This document shows positions 42,826-49,866 of a stretch of 64,000 bases of DNA, in pieces; within the stretch, counting starts at the first letter, position 1; each line of letters opens with the position of its first letter. The notes beneath the pieces are model-generated. The model was not told the origin of the DNA. It saw nothing but the letters and a program-made list of their open reading frames with translations, and ran no database searches. A program made the translations under genes and the position numbers. The stretch is from NCBI RefSeq assembly GCF_016342405.1, contig NZ_JAEINN010000012.1, positions 62,001 to 126,000 on the forward strand, in the 5' to 3' direction. The stretch is from Maridesulfovibrio ferrireducens. GTDB taxonomy: Bacteria > Desulfobacterota > Desulfovibrionia > Desulfovibrionales > Desulfovibrionaceae.

Positions 42826-42982
42826 GTTCTCCTCGCAATATTTTATCAATGACATCTGAGGAGAAGAGAATAGAGCCGCCTTTTTGGGGCTGAAACCCTC
42901 CCAGTGCTAGTTTGTTGCGATACACCCAGTTTAATGGTTTACGCAATAGCTCAGCTACCTCTGGTGCGGTTAATGGCGGCAT
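42608..42982 (-). CDS. HTH excisionase-like protein overlapping int
   Basis: Protein of 124 aa. The first about 55 residues form a winged-helix, excisionase/AlpA-type DNA-binding segment (LTAPEVAELLRKPLNWVYRNK, part; then a beta wing GGSILFSSDVIDKIL). The remaining about 70 residues are basic and low in structure, because they are read in another frame over the first 218 bases of int. It probably acts as excisionase or a regulator of int. The long overlap could also reflect an ancient frameshift that destroyed an earlier stop. Confidence 0.7.
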   Translation of the reverse strand: MPPLTAPEVAELLRKPLNWVYRNKLALGGFQPQKGGSILFSSDVIDKILRGEHALQNEKREMEGATDDRRTASVKVIRQQTRRNIVGSSSAKRGLDSGRNTCGDPHGLLAGNSVLKPRKGQLRA

Positions 42983-43000
42983 GATCTATATTCTCCAACT

Positions 43001-43159
43001 CTATTCAGGTTCAGGAACGCTGACAAAAACATCGAGCTCAAAATTAGCCATCTTAATCATATCTTCGATCTCAGTAACAGTTTCTTCGCAACCCTCAGCT
43101 GGAATGCCTGAAATTCTGATTTCTACCGTGTAAGTTACTTCTTCTTGTTCTTCGCTCAT
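43001..43159 (-). CDS. small acidic phage protein
   Basis: Protein of 52 aa starting at the ATG at 43159, which has a GGGGGAA site 6 bases upstream; a longer frame starting 18 codons earlier overlaps the previous gene. It is acidic, with alternating hydrophobic residues (YTVEIRISGIP, FELDVFVSVPEP), so probably a small beta-alpha-beta fold. No family is recognised. It is part of the leftward early operon between the 105-aa gene and the excisionase-like gene. Confidence 0.55.
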   Translation of the reverse strand: MSEEQEEVTYTVEIRISGIPAEGCEETVTEIEDMIKMANFELDVFVSVPEPE

Positions 43160-43163
43160 GATT

Positions 43164-43481
43164 TTATTCCCCCACCGCCTTCGCCGTTTTAAATTTATTA
43201 CGAGCCATATCACTCAGGCTAGTTAATTTAGGTAAATATAATTTCAATGTTTTTTCGGTTTTCGAAAATTCATTTGGCAGTTCTTCGCGTGGATAATGGT
43301 TTTGAAATATCTCACAAATCTTTATGCGAGACTTGGAACATGTATTGGATTTCCATCCGCCAACATAAAGATAAACTTCTACACACTTACAATGTCCTGA
43401 ATATTCAAAAGAAACGGAGTGGTCCGTTGTGTTATCTATTTTGAGACACATTCCTAAAAGTTTTGTGATTCTATCGTTCAT
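43164..43481 (-). CDS. hypothetical phage protein, 105 aa
   Basis: Unrecognised protein with four Cys residues in the first half (LGMCLKI, HCKCVEV, NTCSKSRIKICEIF) and a basic C-terminus. There is no signal peptide. It is packed 5 bases after the Dam-type methylase gene in the leftward early operon. The Cys spacing does not form a known zinc motif. Confidence 0.55.
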   Translation of the reverse strand: MNDRITKLLGMCLKIDNTTDHSVSFEYSGHCKCVEVYLYVGGWKSNTCSKSRIKICEIFQNHYPREELPNEFSKTEKTLKLYLPKLTSLSDMARNKFKTAKAVGE

Positions 43482-43485
43482 GCTT

Positions 43486-44337
43486 TTATTGTCCCACCGC
43501 TAAAAGTGATCCCTGCTCCGGTAACCGATTCCGCTCCAAAGCCTCAGCCGTCTTCGGACTCAAATATAAAACCTCAGTGCGCGGCGCTGATTTATCCGCA
43601 TACGCTTTGCGCTGAATTTGTGGCCAGCCCTTGAAAATTTCATCGTATAGTTCGGACGGGTAGCCGCTAACGACTACATAGCCCTCGACCGCATGAAGAG
43701 CTTCGGCTAGTTCGCGGTGATCCTTATCCGACATTTCAAACAGGTATGAACCTTGATTCAAGTTCCGACTGTCGTGAACATAAGGAGGATCAACATAGTA
43801 AAGCGCGTCATGGTCATATTTCTGAATGACTTCCAGCGCAGGAAGGTTTTCGATTACGACCCCGCGAAGCCTTTCAACAAAGGCCGGAATTTGATCGGGC
43901 CAAGTTGACCAATCCACTGCCGGAGAATTTGTATTTGCCCGTCTGGACCTGAAACCGTTCTTTGTGATGGAAACGCAGCTCTTCGAGCCGTAGCCGAAAA
44001 AGGAGCGAACTATCAGCCGTCTAGCGGCTTCGATTGGATCGGTTGTTTCTTCATATGAAATGTCAAATTCCGATCTTGCGAAAGGTGTAAGATGGCAACG
44101 TCTCCGCAATTCTTCGGCCTGAGTTTTGTCCTGCAGGACTGAAAAAAGAGAACAGAGTCGACCGTCCAGATCGTTCAGGACTTCGCATTTCACACGGTCC
44201 TTTTGCATCAGCACCGAAGCGGCTCCGGCGAATGGTTCGCAGTAGGTGACGTGGGGTGGTAGGTGTTCAATAACCCACGGGGCCATTTTCCATTTTCCGC
44301 CGTGGTAGCGTAGGATTGGGCGGGTTGGGTTAAGCAT
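43486..44337 (-). CDS. D12-class DNA adenine N6-methyltransferase (Dam-like)
   Basis: Phage-type Dam methylase of about 283 aa. The SAM-binding N-terminal motif is RYHGGKWKMAPWV with PFAGAASVL (the FxGxG-like motif). The catalytic D-P-P-Y motif is in LYYVDPPYVHD (about residue 180). The ATG at 44337 follows GAGAAGG; the frame is open 14 codons further. Phage Dam enzymes protect DNA from host restriction or control packaging. It overlaps the preceding gene by 8 bases in the early operon. The recognised site is not predictable but GATC is usual. Confidence 0.9.
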   Translation of the reverse strand: MLNPTRPILRYHGGKWKMAPWVIEHLPPHVTYCEPFAGAASVLMQKDRVKCEVLNDLDGRLCSLFSVLQDKTQAEELRRRCHLTPFARSEFDISYEETTDPIEAARRLIVRSFFGYGSKSCVSITKNGFRSRRANTNSPAVDWSTWPDQIPAFVERLRGVVIENLPALEVIQKYDHDALYYVDPPYVHDSRNLNQGSYLFEMSDKDHRELAEALHAVEGYVVVSGYPSELYDEIFKGWPQIQRKAYADKSAPRTEVLYLSPKTAEALERNRLPEQGSLLAVGQ

Positions 44338-44647
44338 TTGCTGCCTTCTCTGCTGCTTCGAGAGTCCAGTCCCCAGCATACGGTTCGATTAAAAAAGTTA
44401 TACCTTTTTTTCTTTTACACCACTTGCTAGGCTTGCCAGAAATCCATTCCATTTCATGCGGCAACACTCCGAGCCTTTTCCCATTATCAGCAATGACGCT
44501 AACAGCACCATATCTGTTCATGTACGCTTTGTACTCTCCGGCTCGCGCTCTAGTATCGGTGGCAAATAAATCACCACGAATGTCGTGTAAGAGTTTAATT
44601 GTGGGGATTTCACCTTCGGGTATGTATTGAGGTAGATATTTACGCAT
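44330..44647 (-). CDS. hypothetical phage protein, 105 aa
   Basis: Unrecognised protein starting at the ATG at 44647, which has GGAGGGG about 8 bases upstream and overlaps the preceding ASCH-like gene by 8 bases. It contains SVIADNGKRLGVLPHEMEWI and WCKRKKGITFLIEPYAGD stretches, suggesting a compact alpha/beta fold. The C-terminus is Ala/Glu-rich. It belongs to the early operon. No function can be given. Confidence 0.6.
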   Translation of the reverse strand: MRKYLPQYIPEGEIPTIKLLHDIRGDLFATDTRARAGEYKAYMNRYGAVSVIADNGKRLGVLPHEMEWISGKPSKWCKRKKGITFLIEPYAGDWTLEAAEKAANA

Positions 44648-45377
44648 TGTCCCACCCCTCCGGCTTACCGCACAATTCATAACGATAAACCCACACCCAC
44701 GGATTGTCTTCCCATCGAGAACCATCTTTAGCGAGTAAGTCCCAGAGGGTTTCGAATGACCCTCTGGCTGTGCGTGTGAAGCCTTCTTCTTCATCTACAA
44801 TTTTTGCACTGTAATCCTTGTAGAGAGGGTATCGGTCATTCATGTTGCCACAGAAGCCGACATGTTCAACCCCTTCTGCAATCGCGTCTTCTTCGCTGAT
44901 CTGCCACAACCTCTGAACACGAACACTCGTAACTTTAAGCCATGTGCGGGCTGCCTCTTTAAAACAGCCGTTAGGGATGCCCTGTTTTTTGCTTATCCAG
45001 TTAGGCAAATTAGATGCAGGATCACTTGTTTTGTTCCATCGATCCGAAATCCTTTCCGGCAGTTTGCATAAGCGTTTTGCTCCATCAGCGAGAAATTTAA
45101 TTTTCAGGATATCCCCGGAAAAAAGAGGACATTTGAATTCGAAAAAAGTATCAATGACTATTGCAGGTTCACGTTGCCAGAGTATATCGCCGGGCTGATA
45201 AGGTGCCCAATCTTGAAGAGGAATAAAATTACCGTATTCATCCTCAATAAATGGTTTCCCGTCAGTGAGTTCAATGCAACTTGTAAATTTTTTAGGGACA
45301 AGCCGCCGAGTGTTGGTTTTTATTTTCATGCGGTTGGCTCGGGCCATAGGAGCGGTGAAGGGGATGGGTTTAGACAT
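44640..45377 (-). CDS. ASCH-like phage protein
   Basis: Protein of about 245 aa of a type common in temperate phages: an N-terminal segment MARANRMKIKTNTRRLVP, then YQPGDILWQREP, WLKVTSVRVQRLWQISEEDAIAEGV (part) and a C-terminal NPWVWVYRYE. This WxRE / GDxLW / ISEEDA / NPWVWV pattern resembles ASCH/PUA-fold proteins thought to bind RNA or modified bases. The start at 45377 follows GGGAGGGTGAG. It is in the early operon with Dam and ligase genes. The exact function is unknown. Confidence 0.75.
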   Translation of the reverse strand: MSKPIPFTAPMARANRMKIKTNTRRLVPKKFTSCIELTDGKPFIEDEYGNFIPLQDWAPYQPGDILWQREPAIVIDTFFEFKCPLFSGDILKIKFLADGAKRLCKLPERISDRWNKTSDPASNLPNWISKKQGIPNGCFKEAARTWLKVTSVRVQRLWQISEEDAIAEGVEHVGFCGNMNDRYPLYKDYSAKIVDEEEGFTRTARGSFETLWDLLAKDGSRWEDNPWVWVYRYELCGKPEGWDNA

Positions 45378-45729
45378 TCTCACCCTCCCGCAACCTATCA
45401 ACCCGCGCCAAATAGAGTGCAGAGCCTTTAAGCGATACCCAGCCGCCGCAAAATGCGAGTAGAGTCCACCATGCAGAACAGATGATTAGAGTGATGACAC
45501 ATATCCCGTCTATTTTATTTACGAGTGAGTCGGCATCAGAGGGTCTTTCCGGCTTTTTATTTTGAAAGAAAGTAGCGACTCCGTAGAAGAAAGAGCACCA
45601 CTCAAGAATCATAAACGGGTAGGTCACTATTCCATTATTAAAAAATACACCAAGTGCGAAAAGTAATAAAAGGACAACGTAAAGAAGAACGAACCCCTTG
45701 AACTCATCGTGTGTTGTTGACGTTTTCAT
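45370..45729 (-). CDS. small membrane protein of the early operon
   Basis: Protein of about 119 aa with two N-terminal membrane segments (FVLLYVVLLLLFALGVFF and YPFMILEWCSFFYGVATFF) and a third around ICVITLIICSAWWTLLAF. The short loop between them is basic and polar. The start at 45729 (second ATG) has a better placed GGGG site than the ATG two codons earlier. It overlaps the ASCH-like gene by 8 bases. No family is recognised; it could act in superinfection exclusion, but that is a guess from topology. Confidence 0.6.
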   Translation of the reverse strand: MKTSTTHDEFKGFVLLYVVLLLLFALGVFFNNGIVTYPFMILEWCSFFYGVATFFQNKKPERPSDADSLVNKIDGICVITLIICSAWWTLLAFCGGWVSLKGSALYLARVDRLREGENV

Positions 45730-45738
45730 TCCCATCCC

Positions 45739-46308
45739 CTACGAAAACGGATAAAAATTAGAGTCACGAAAATCAAAACCAGTGCTGCAAGCTTGTTCAA
45801 AAATCCTACAACTGGAATTCAGTTCATGTTTATTTGCCCAGGGCGCAAACTTTGAAACTGAATCTTGTTTTTCTTGTTGGTTTGCAATCTTCCGTGCTTC
45901 TTCCACCAGTTTTGTTTCTTCTATTGAAGCCTTTGCTGTTGTGCCTATTTCGTTTGCCTGTCTTCTTTCTCTCAACCATTTTGCGCGGAGCAGGGTGTTG
46001 TTCTCTTTCGCTTCCTCGCGAGTTTTGCGATACCATGCGACATCAAATTCAACTGCGGGGATAAAGTGCTCCGACACAAGTTCCTGCACACTGAAATTGA
46101 TACTCTCTTTATTGCAAGTCAGTGTGTACTGAGGCCGGACAGATTTACCCGGTTTGCCCGGCATCATCTGCCAGCCGAAGCCGTATCCCGAATGATACTG
46201 AGTGCTGTAAAGTCGGCCCTGATCGTCAATTTCGTAATTAAAACCTTTGATCTTTTTCCGCACCGGCTTTTGATCTTCTGCTTCAATAAAGTCTTTTTGA
46301 TTTTTCAT
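45739..46308 (-). CDS. NUMOD4-like hypothetical phage protein
   Basis: Protein of 189 aa. The N-terminal FNYEIDDQGRLYSTQ resembles the NUMOD4 motif found at the start of phage HNH endonucleases, but no HNH triad is seen. The middle (about residues 90-150) is a charged coiled-coil-prone region, and the C-terminus is Cys-containing. GGAGG precedes the ATG. It overlaps the 72-aa gene by 4 bases (ATGA). It may be a homing-endonuclease relic or a DNA-binding adaptor. Confidence 0.55.
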   Translation of the reverse strand: MKNQKDFIEAEDQKPVRKKIKGFNYEIDDQGRLYSTQYHSGYGFGWQMMPGKPGKSVRPQYTLTCNKESINFSVQELVSEHFIPAVEFDVAWYRKTREEAKENNTLLRAKWLRERRQANEIGTTAKASIEETKLVEEARKIANQQEKQDSVSKFAPWANKHELNSSCRIFEQACSTGFDFRDSNFYPFS

Positions 46309-46523
46309 AATGCCTCCTCAAATACGCACCGCATTCCGTCTTCGGTTAATACGGCTGTTACATTCTTTGGCCTGATTATGCAGAGCCTAGTCTTATTCAT
46401 GCGTCCGTTATGGATTCGAAAACCCACCCAAAATCCGCGACAATCTAAGCGGTCAACTTGTGCCATGTATGAGTGTCGGCGCGGCGTTGCTTTTACCTGC
46501 ACTCGCATTCCAGCTTTCAACAT
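46305..46523 (-). CDS. small basic phage protein
   Basis: Unrecognised 72-aa protein, rich in Arg and short strands (MRVQVKATPRRHSYMAQV, FWVGFRIHNGRM), compatible with an SH3-like barrel that binds nucleic acid. The start has no strong ribosome binding site and depends on coupling to the upstream 69-aa gene, which ends 3 bases earlier. It is part of the early operon. Confidence 0.5.
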   Translation of the reverse strand: MLKAGMRVQVKATPRRHSYMAQVDRLDCRGFWVGFRIHNGRMNKTRLCIIRPKNVTAVLTEDGMRCVFEEAL

Positions 46524-46525
46524 GG

Positions 46526-46735
46526 CTAATCTAGATAAGCTCCGCGTTCACATCTTCTTGTCGGCTCTTCTGGTGGGCACTGTGGTTGTGCATGCTCTTT
46601 CAAACTGTGCAGATCCACTAACAGGCCGCCTAGAATTGCACTGCCTCTGCCCGTTAGCTGAGGGCGCATTTCAAGCAGTCGTGCTCTCATGTTTTCCACT
46701 TCCTGATTCACATACGGATTCACTTGTTTTGACAT
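46526..46735 (-). CDS. small hypothetical phage protein
   Basis: Protein of 69 aa starting at the ATG at 46735, with GGAG 7 bases upstream. The N-terminal part looks helical (VNQEVENMRARLLEMRPQL), and the C-terminus is Pro/Arg-rich. It overlaps the Cys-rich gene by 65 bases in another frame, so one of the two may be shorter than drawn. No function can be assigned. Confidence 0.45.
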   Translation of the reverse strand: MSKQVNPYVNQEVENMRARLLEMRPQLTGRGSAILGGLLVDLHSLKEHAQPQCPPEEPTRRCERGAYLD

Positions 46736-46883
46736 GACAATCTCCAAAAGCTTTGTTGCACTTCTTATGATCCCGCTCGAACTCTTTCACTTTTTCTGCA
46801 CCGTTCAGAGTAGCGTGGCATCCACACGCCGAGCAGGTGCAATCGAAAGTCACTTTGCGGATAATTTTAAGATGCTGTAACAC
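46671..46883 (-). CDS. small Cys-rich zinc-ribbon-like phage protein
   Basis: Protein of 70 aa with closely spaced cysteines at the N-terminus (FDCTCSACGCHATL) and two more Cys towards the C-terminus (KKCNKAFGDCH). This suggests one zinc site. It starts with GTG at 46883, overlapping the preceding gene by 17 bases, with a GAGAG stretch upstream. It belongs to the early operon. Zinc-ribbon-like phage proteins often bind DNA or regulators, but no specific role is visible. Confidence 0.5.
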   Translation of the reverse strand: MLQHLKIIRKVTFDCTCSACGCHATLNGAEKVKEFERDHKKCNKAFGDCHVKTSESVCESGSGKHESTTA

Positions 46884-47139
46884 CGTCTCTCACCAATGCG
46901 TTTTCTAAACGGGCAGCATGGGATGCGGCTTGAAAATCGCCTTTAAATTTGTAGAGGGATTCAAGATATTTAACCGCTTCATGCACGGCTTCGCTTAAAG
47001 ACTCTGTGCAAGCCATGCCCGGAGGATTCGGGAGAAGCTTGAAGCTGTTCGGACCATGCTCGCAAACCGAGCAGTCGGTTCCATCGCAAAAGCCTTCATT
47101 ATGTTCGCAATTGGCGTAGTCAAAAATAGTGTCGCTCAT
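46867..47139 (-). CDS. small Cys-rich phage protein
   Basis: Protein of 90 aa with a cysteine cluster near the N-terminus (NCEHNEGFCDGTDCSVCEHG) followed by a helical C-terminal half (ESLSEAVHEAVKYLESLY, AASHAARLENALV). GGAGG lies 5 bases before the ATG. The four Cys plus His could bind a metal. It follows the 138-aa gene in the early operon. No family is recognised. Confidence 0.55.
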   Translation of the reverse strand: MSDTIFDYANCEHNEGFCDGTDCSVCEHGPNSFKLLPNPPGMACTESLSEAVHEAVKYLESLYKFKGDFQAASHAARLENALVRDGVTAS

Positions 47140-47165
47140 GATGTCCTCCGTTTTTTGAATGAGTT

Positions 47166-47582
47166 TTATTTTAAGCTGCAGAGCAATTCCTGAATCGCGG
47201 TTAACGCTTCGTGTCCTTCTTTGCGGATCTTTACTTTGTCGGAACAGCTGAGGCTTCCGTCTTTGATGCCTTCACCGTAAGCGGCAATAAATTCACCGAA
47301 TTCCTTCACGACTTTGATAACGTCGCGTTCGCAAGAATCTGATTCGGGAAGTTTGATGAAAACACCGCCAAATTTTTTAGCTAAGAAATGAAGCGGCTCC
47401 ACAGTCCGGCATATGCGCATAATCGGGATCAGCATATTTACGCCGAGTTTATGGCTGTCACTATCGGGGTTCAGTTCATTGAGCAGGACATGGTATTTTT
47501 TTTCTACAGCCTCAGCGACTTCTCGCGAGCATCCTGATTTTTGAACTATTTCGTGTAAAAGTTCGGTCAATGTCTTTGTCAT
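47166..47582 (-). CDS. hypothetical phage protein, 138 aa
   Basis: All-helical, soluble protein starting at the ATG at 47582, preceded by CGGAGCG; a longer frame adds 9 residues without a ribosome binding site. Segments such as LTELLHEIVQKSGCSREVAEAV and VVKEFGEFIAAYGEGIKDG show regular amphipathic helices. It lies 82 bases downstream of the ligase gene in the early operon. No family is recognised. Confidence 0.6.
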   Translation of the reverse strand: MTKTLTELLHEIVQKSGCSREVAEAVEKKYHVLLNELNPDSDSHKLGVNMLIPIMRICRTVEPLHFLAKKFGGVFIKLPESDSCERDVIKVVKEFGEFIAAYGEGIKDGSLSCSDKVKIRKEGHEALTAIQELLCSLK

Positions 47583-47663
47583 TATTCGCTCCGTTAAATA
47601 AACGCCCATTTCAACGTTGATATGGCTCTAAAAAACCTTATTATTGTTGCTATGCTAAACGGT

Positions 47664-49478
47664 TTAACTCTTGATCAGCTTGAGGAATTCAGCCTCGCTC
47701 AGAACCTTGGCTCCGCTCTTGGCGGCCTTATCCGTTTTGGCTTTGCCGACGTTCGCGCCGCAGATGAGATGCGTTGTGGTGGCGGTGATGGAACCTTGGA
47801 CATTCGCTCCGTTCTGGATAGCGAGGTTTTCGCAATCCTTGCGGCTTCCGGTTTCCATTTTACCAGTGAAGACAACAGACATACCTGTCATTTTACCCGC
47901 GATGCTGCCGGACTCCGGCTCAGTGGACACTTCAAACTTAAAGTGATGTATGAGCTTTTCAATCAGGGAGAGGTTGTTTTGGAGTCCGGCAACGATCGAG
48001 GATGCTGTAGCCGCACCGATGGAGGGGATGTTCATCAGCGCGTCAGGAGTAGCGAAAACAAGGTCCATGAAGGACATTTCAGTCAGGATTTTTTTAGCTG
48101 TGGATTCGCCAAGTCCATCGATGCCGAGCGCGGCGAGGAACTTAGCAGGGTTGACAGGATTCGCTTTTCGATCCTGAATTGCGCTATTAAGGTTGACACT
48201 TTGCGTCTTTCCGAACCCGAAACCGATATAATGTACGTCGTCCATCTGATCAAAGAAATGATGAAGCGGGACAGTAGCCATTTTCTCAACGGTCGAAGGG
48301 CCGAATCCTTTGATATCCAGCGTCTTAAAAAAGTGCTCCTTCTGGCGGCACTGACGCGCAACGCAGTTTTCAGCATCGCAAATAAGATTCACGCCTTCTC
48401 TATGGAGCCAGCCGCCGCATTCAGGGCAGTTGGAAGGGAGGCGGGGAGTTGTGGCTTTCAACACTTCATCAACCTTCGGAATAACTTCGCCAGCTCGAAC
48501 AATGCGCAGCCGGGTTCCAACGCCGATACATTTATCTTCTATGTATGCGGAGTTGTGCCCTGTCACATTGCTGATTTTTGCACCGGAAATATTTACAGGT
48601 TCAATCTCGATAACGGGAGTGACCGCTCCAGTGCGCCCAACCTGCCAGCGAATAGCTTTGACCGTAGTCTCGGCAGTTTCGCCTTTGCGTTTGAATGCGA
48701 TCTGCCATCTATGATGGTGGGATGTGGAGCCGAGGTGTTTTTTCAGATCGGAATTCGTCACTTCAAGAACGAGGCCATCGATAGGATCACTAAGCTGGTA
48801 AGCATCAGCAATCCATTCTTCATCGGTCAAGGCTCCCATTATGTCCTTGCCAGAACATGGAGGACCAAAGAGTCTTTTCAGGTGTCCAAAATTTGCAAAT
48901 CTAACAGCGTCTTTGCCGAACGCTCTTTGTGCTTTTTTCGAAAGTTCATCAGCAAGGATATTACCTGCTATGAAATTCCTAGGGTGAGAATAATTTTCAG
49001 AGAGAAAATGTTTGAAGTAAGCCTTATCTACAACAATTTCACCGGGACCAATTTCATCAGGACAAATAAGAATTCCCTTATGAAGAGCATCGGTAATATC
49101 AAACCCCGTTTCGCCATCACCACGGGAAGTCAATCTTTCACCGTCCCAGTGTGCCGCCATGCCATCCAGCTTAGGCGTGATGAGATAAAAAACTTCATCA
49201 AGCCCAATCTCAGCCGCCGCAGTTTCGCACCGTTCAATAAACTTTTCTATCTCAGCGATGGAATAAGCTTTCTCAGTAGAAAGCATGGGCGAAGCGTGGC
49301 GCACTTTAAGCCGGTCGGACTTTTCCGGCTCAACCGCATGCAGAAATTTGTTGTCTGGATCAGTCGCGCGGAGTTCGTCCAGCATTTCATCATATACATG
49401 GTCGTCCATGATGGAGTTGCCAGCGCGGTATGCTTCGTTTGCTTCGGTCAGTTTGGTGACGAGTTCGGAGTTAGACAT
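47664..49478 (-). CDS. NAD-dependent DNA ligase of the prophage
   Basis: LigA-type ligase of 604 aa, shorter than the about 670 aa of host enzymes. The adenylation domain has the active-site lysine at about residue 103 (K-L-D-G in LITPKLDGMAAH), TSRGDGETG and an OB fold. A four-Cys zinc finger follows (CPECGG ... CDAENC), then HhH repeats (LAALGIDGLGESTAKKIL, part) and a C-terminal BRCT domain (MSVVFTGKMETGSRKD). The housekeeping ligA is expected elsewhere. A phage-borne copy suggests ligation in its own replication or recombination. It follows the Cro-like gene by 2 bases. Confidence 0.9.
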   Translation of the reverse strand: MSNSELVTKLTEANEAYRAGNSIMDDHVYDEMLDELRATDPDNKFLHAVEPEKSDRLKVRHASPMLSTEKAYSIAEIEKFIERCETAAAEIGLDEVFYLITPKLDGMAAHWDGERLTSRGDGETGFDITDALHKGILICPDEIGPGEIVVDKAYFKHFLSENYSHPRNFIAGNILADELSKKAQRAFGKDAVRFANFGHLKRLFGPPCSGKDIMGALTDEEWIADAYQLSDPIDGLVLEVTNSDLKKHLGSTSHHHRWQIAFKRKGETAETTVKAIRWQVGRTGAVTPVIEIEPVNISGAKISNVTGHNSAYIEDKCIGVGTRLRIVRAGEVIPKVDEVLKATTPRLPSNCPECGGWLHREGVNLICDAENCVARQCRQKEHFFKTLDIKGFGPSTVEKMATVPLHHFFDQMDDVHYIGFGFGKTQSVNLNSAIQDRKANPVNPAKFLAALGIDGLGESTAKKILTEMSFMDLVFATPDALMNIPSIGAATASSIVAGLQNNLSLIEKLIHHFKFEVSTEPESGSIAGKMTGMSVVFTGKMETGSRKDCENLAIQNGANVQGSITATTTHLICGANVGKAKTDKAAKSGAKVLSEAEFLKLIKS

Positions 49479-49480
49479 GT

Positions 49481-49750
49481 TTATATCCTCACTTCGTTGG
49501 TAGGGAGAGGGCCAGTCTTGCCGCGAGACTCAAGAGGGAGGGCGGCAGAAGGAACTTTGGCGGCTTCAAGGGTGGTGCGCTGTTCAGGTGTGCAGATACC
49601 CTTGTTGACAATTTGGTTTCCGCGTTTTGATCCAACGCCTAAAATGTCGGCAATCCAGTGATAGGATTTGTCGTTTTCCAGCAACCAGATCTTAAGGTTT
49701 TTGGATTGCGTTTCTGCTTTAGTTTGGTTAATCATTCTAGTGAACTCCAT
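49481..49750 (-). CDS. Cro-like HTH protein
   Basis: Protein of 89 aa with a helix-turn-helix-like N-terminal half (SKNLKIWLLENDKSYHWIADILGV) and KRGNQIVNKGICTPEQRTTLE. It is the first gene of the leftward early operon, divergent from the CI-type repressor across a 116-base operator region. This is the position and size of Cro. Start at 49750; an internal ATG five codons on is possible. Confidence 0.7.
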   Translation of the reverse strand: MEFTRMINQTKAETQSKNLKIWLLENDKSYHWIADILGVGSKRGNQIVNKGICTPEQRTTLEAAKVPSAALPLESRGKTGPLPTNEVRI

Positions 49751-49755
49751 TTGTG

Positions 49756-49845
49756 TAGAAAATCTTGGTAGAGATTTCTAATAAATCAACTTCGTAAAAA
49801 TAGTTTTAATAGAAATTGCTAGCAATAGTCAACAGAATTTTCTAT
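49756..49845. promoter_or_regulatory. prophage operator region between cro-like and cI-like genes
   Basis: Four half-sites of the type TAGAAA(A)T(C/T) form two inverted pairs: 49756-49764 with 49773-49780, and 49809-49817 with 49836-49845. A minus-strand early promoter lies across the second pair: TTGACT (49832-49827), 17-base spacer, TTAAAA (49809-49804). Repressor bound there would block early transcription. Confidence 0.65.
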
Positions 49846-49866
49846 TAAATAAAAGAAAAGTTTATT

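Noticed and set aside
46066-46737. A 223-aa plus-strand frame across several small early phage genes
   Set aside because: Opposite to a tightly coupled minus-strand operon whose genes have good ribosome binding sites; no family resemblance.
47622-49661. A 679-aa open frame on the plus strand opposite the DNA ligase gene
   Set aside because: It is the complement of a clearly conserved LigA gene with intact motifs and shows Cys/Phe/Ser-rich, non-family sequence. It is a shadow frame.
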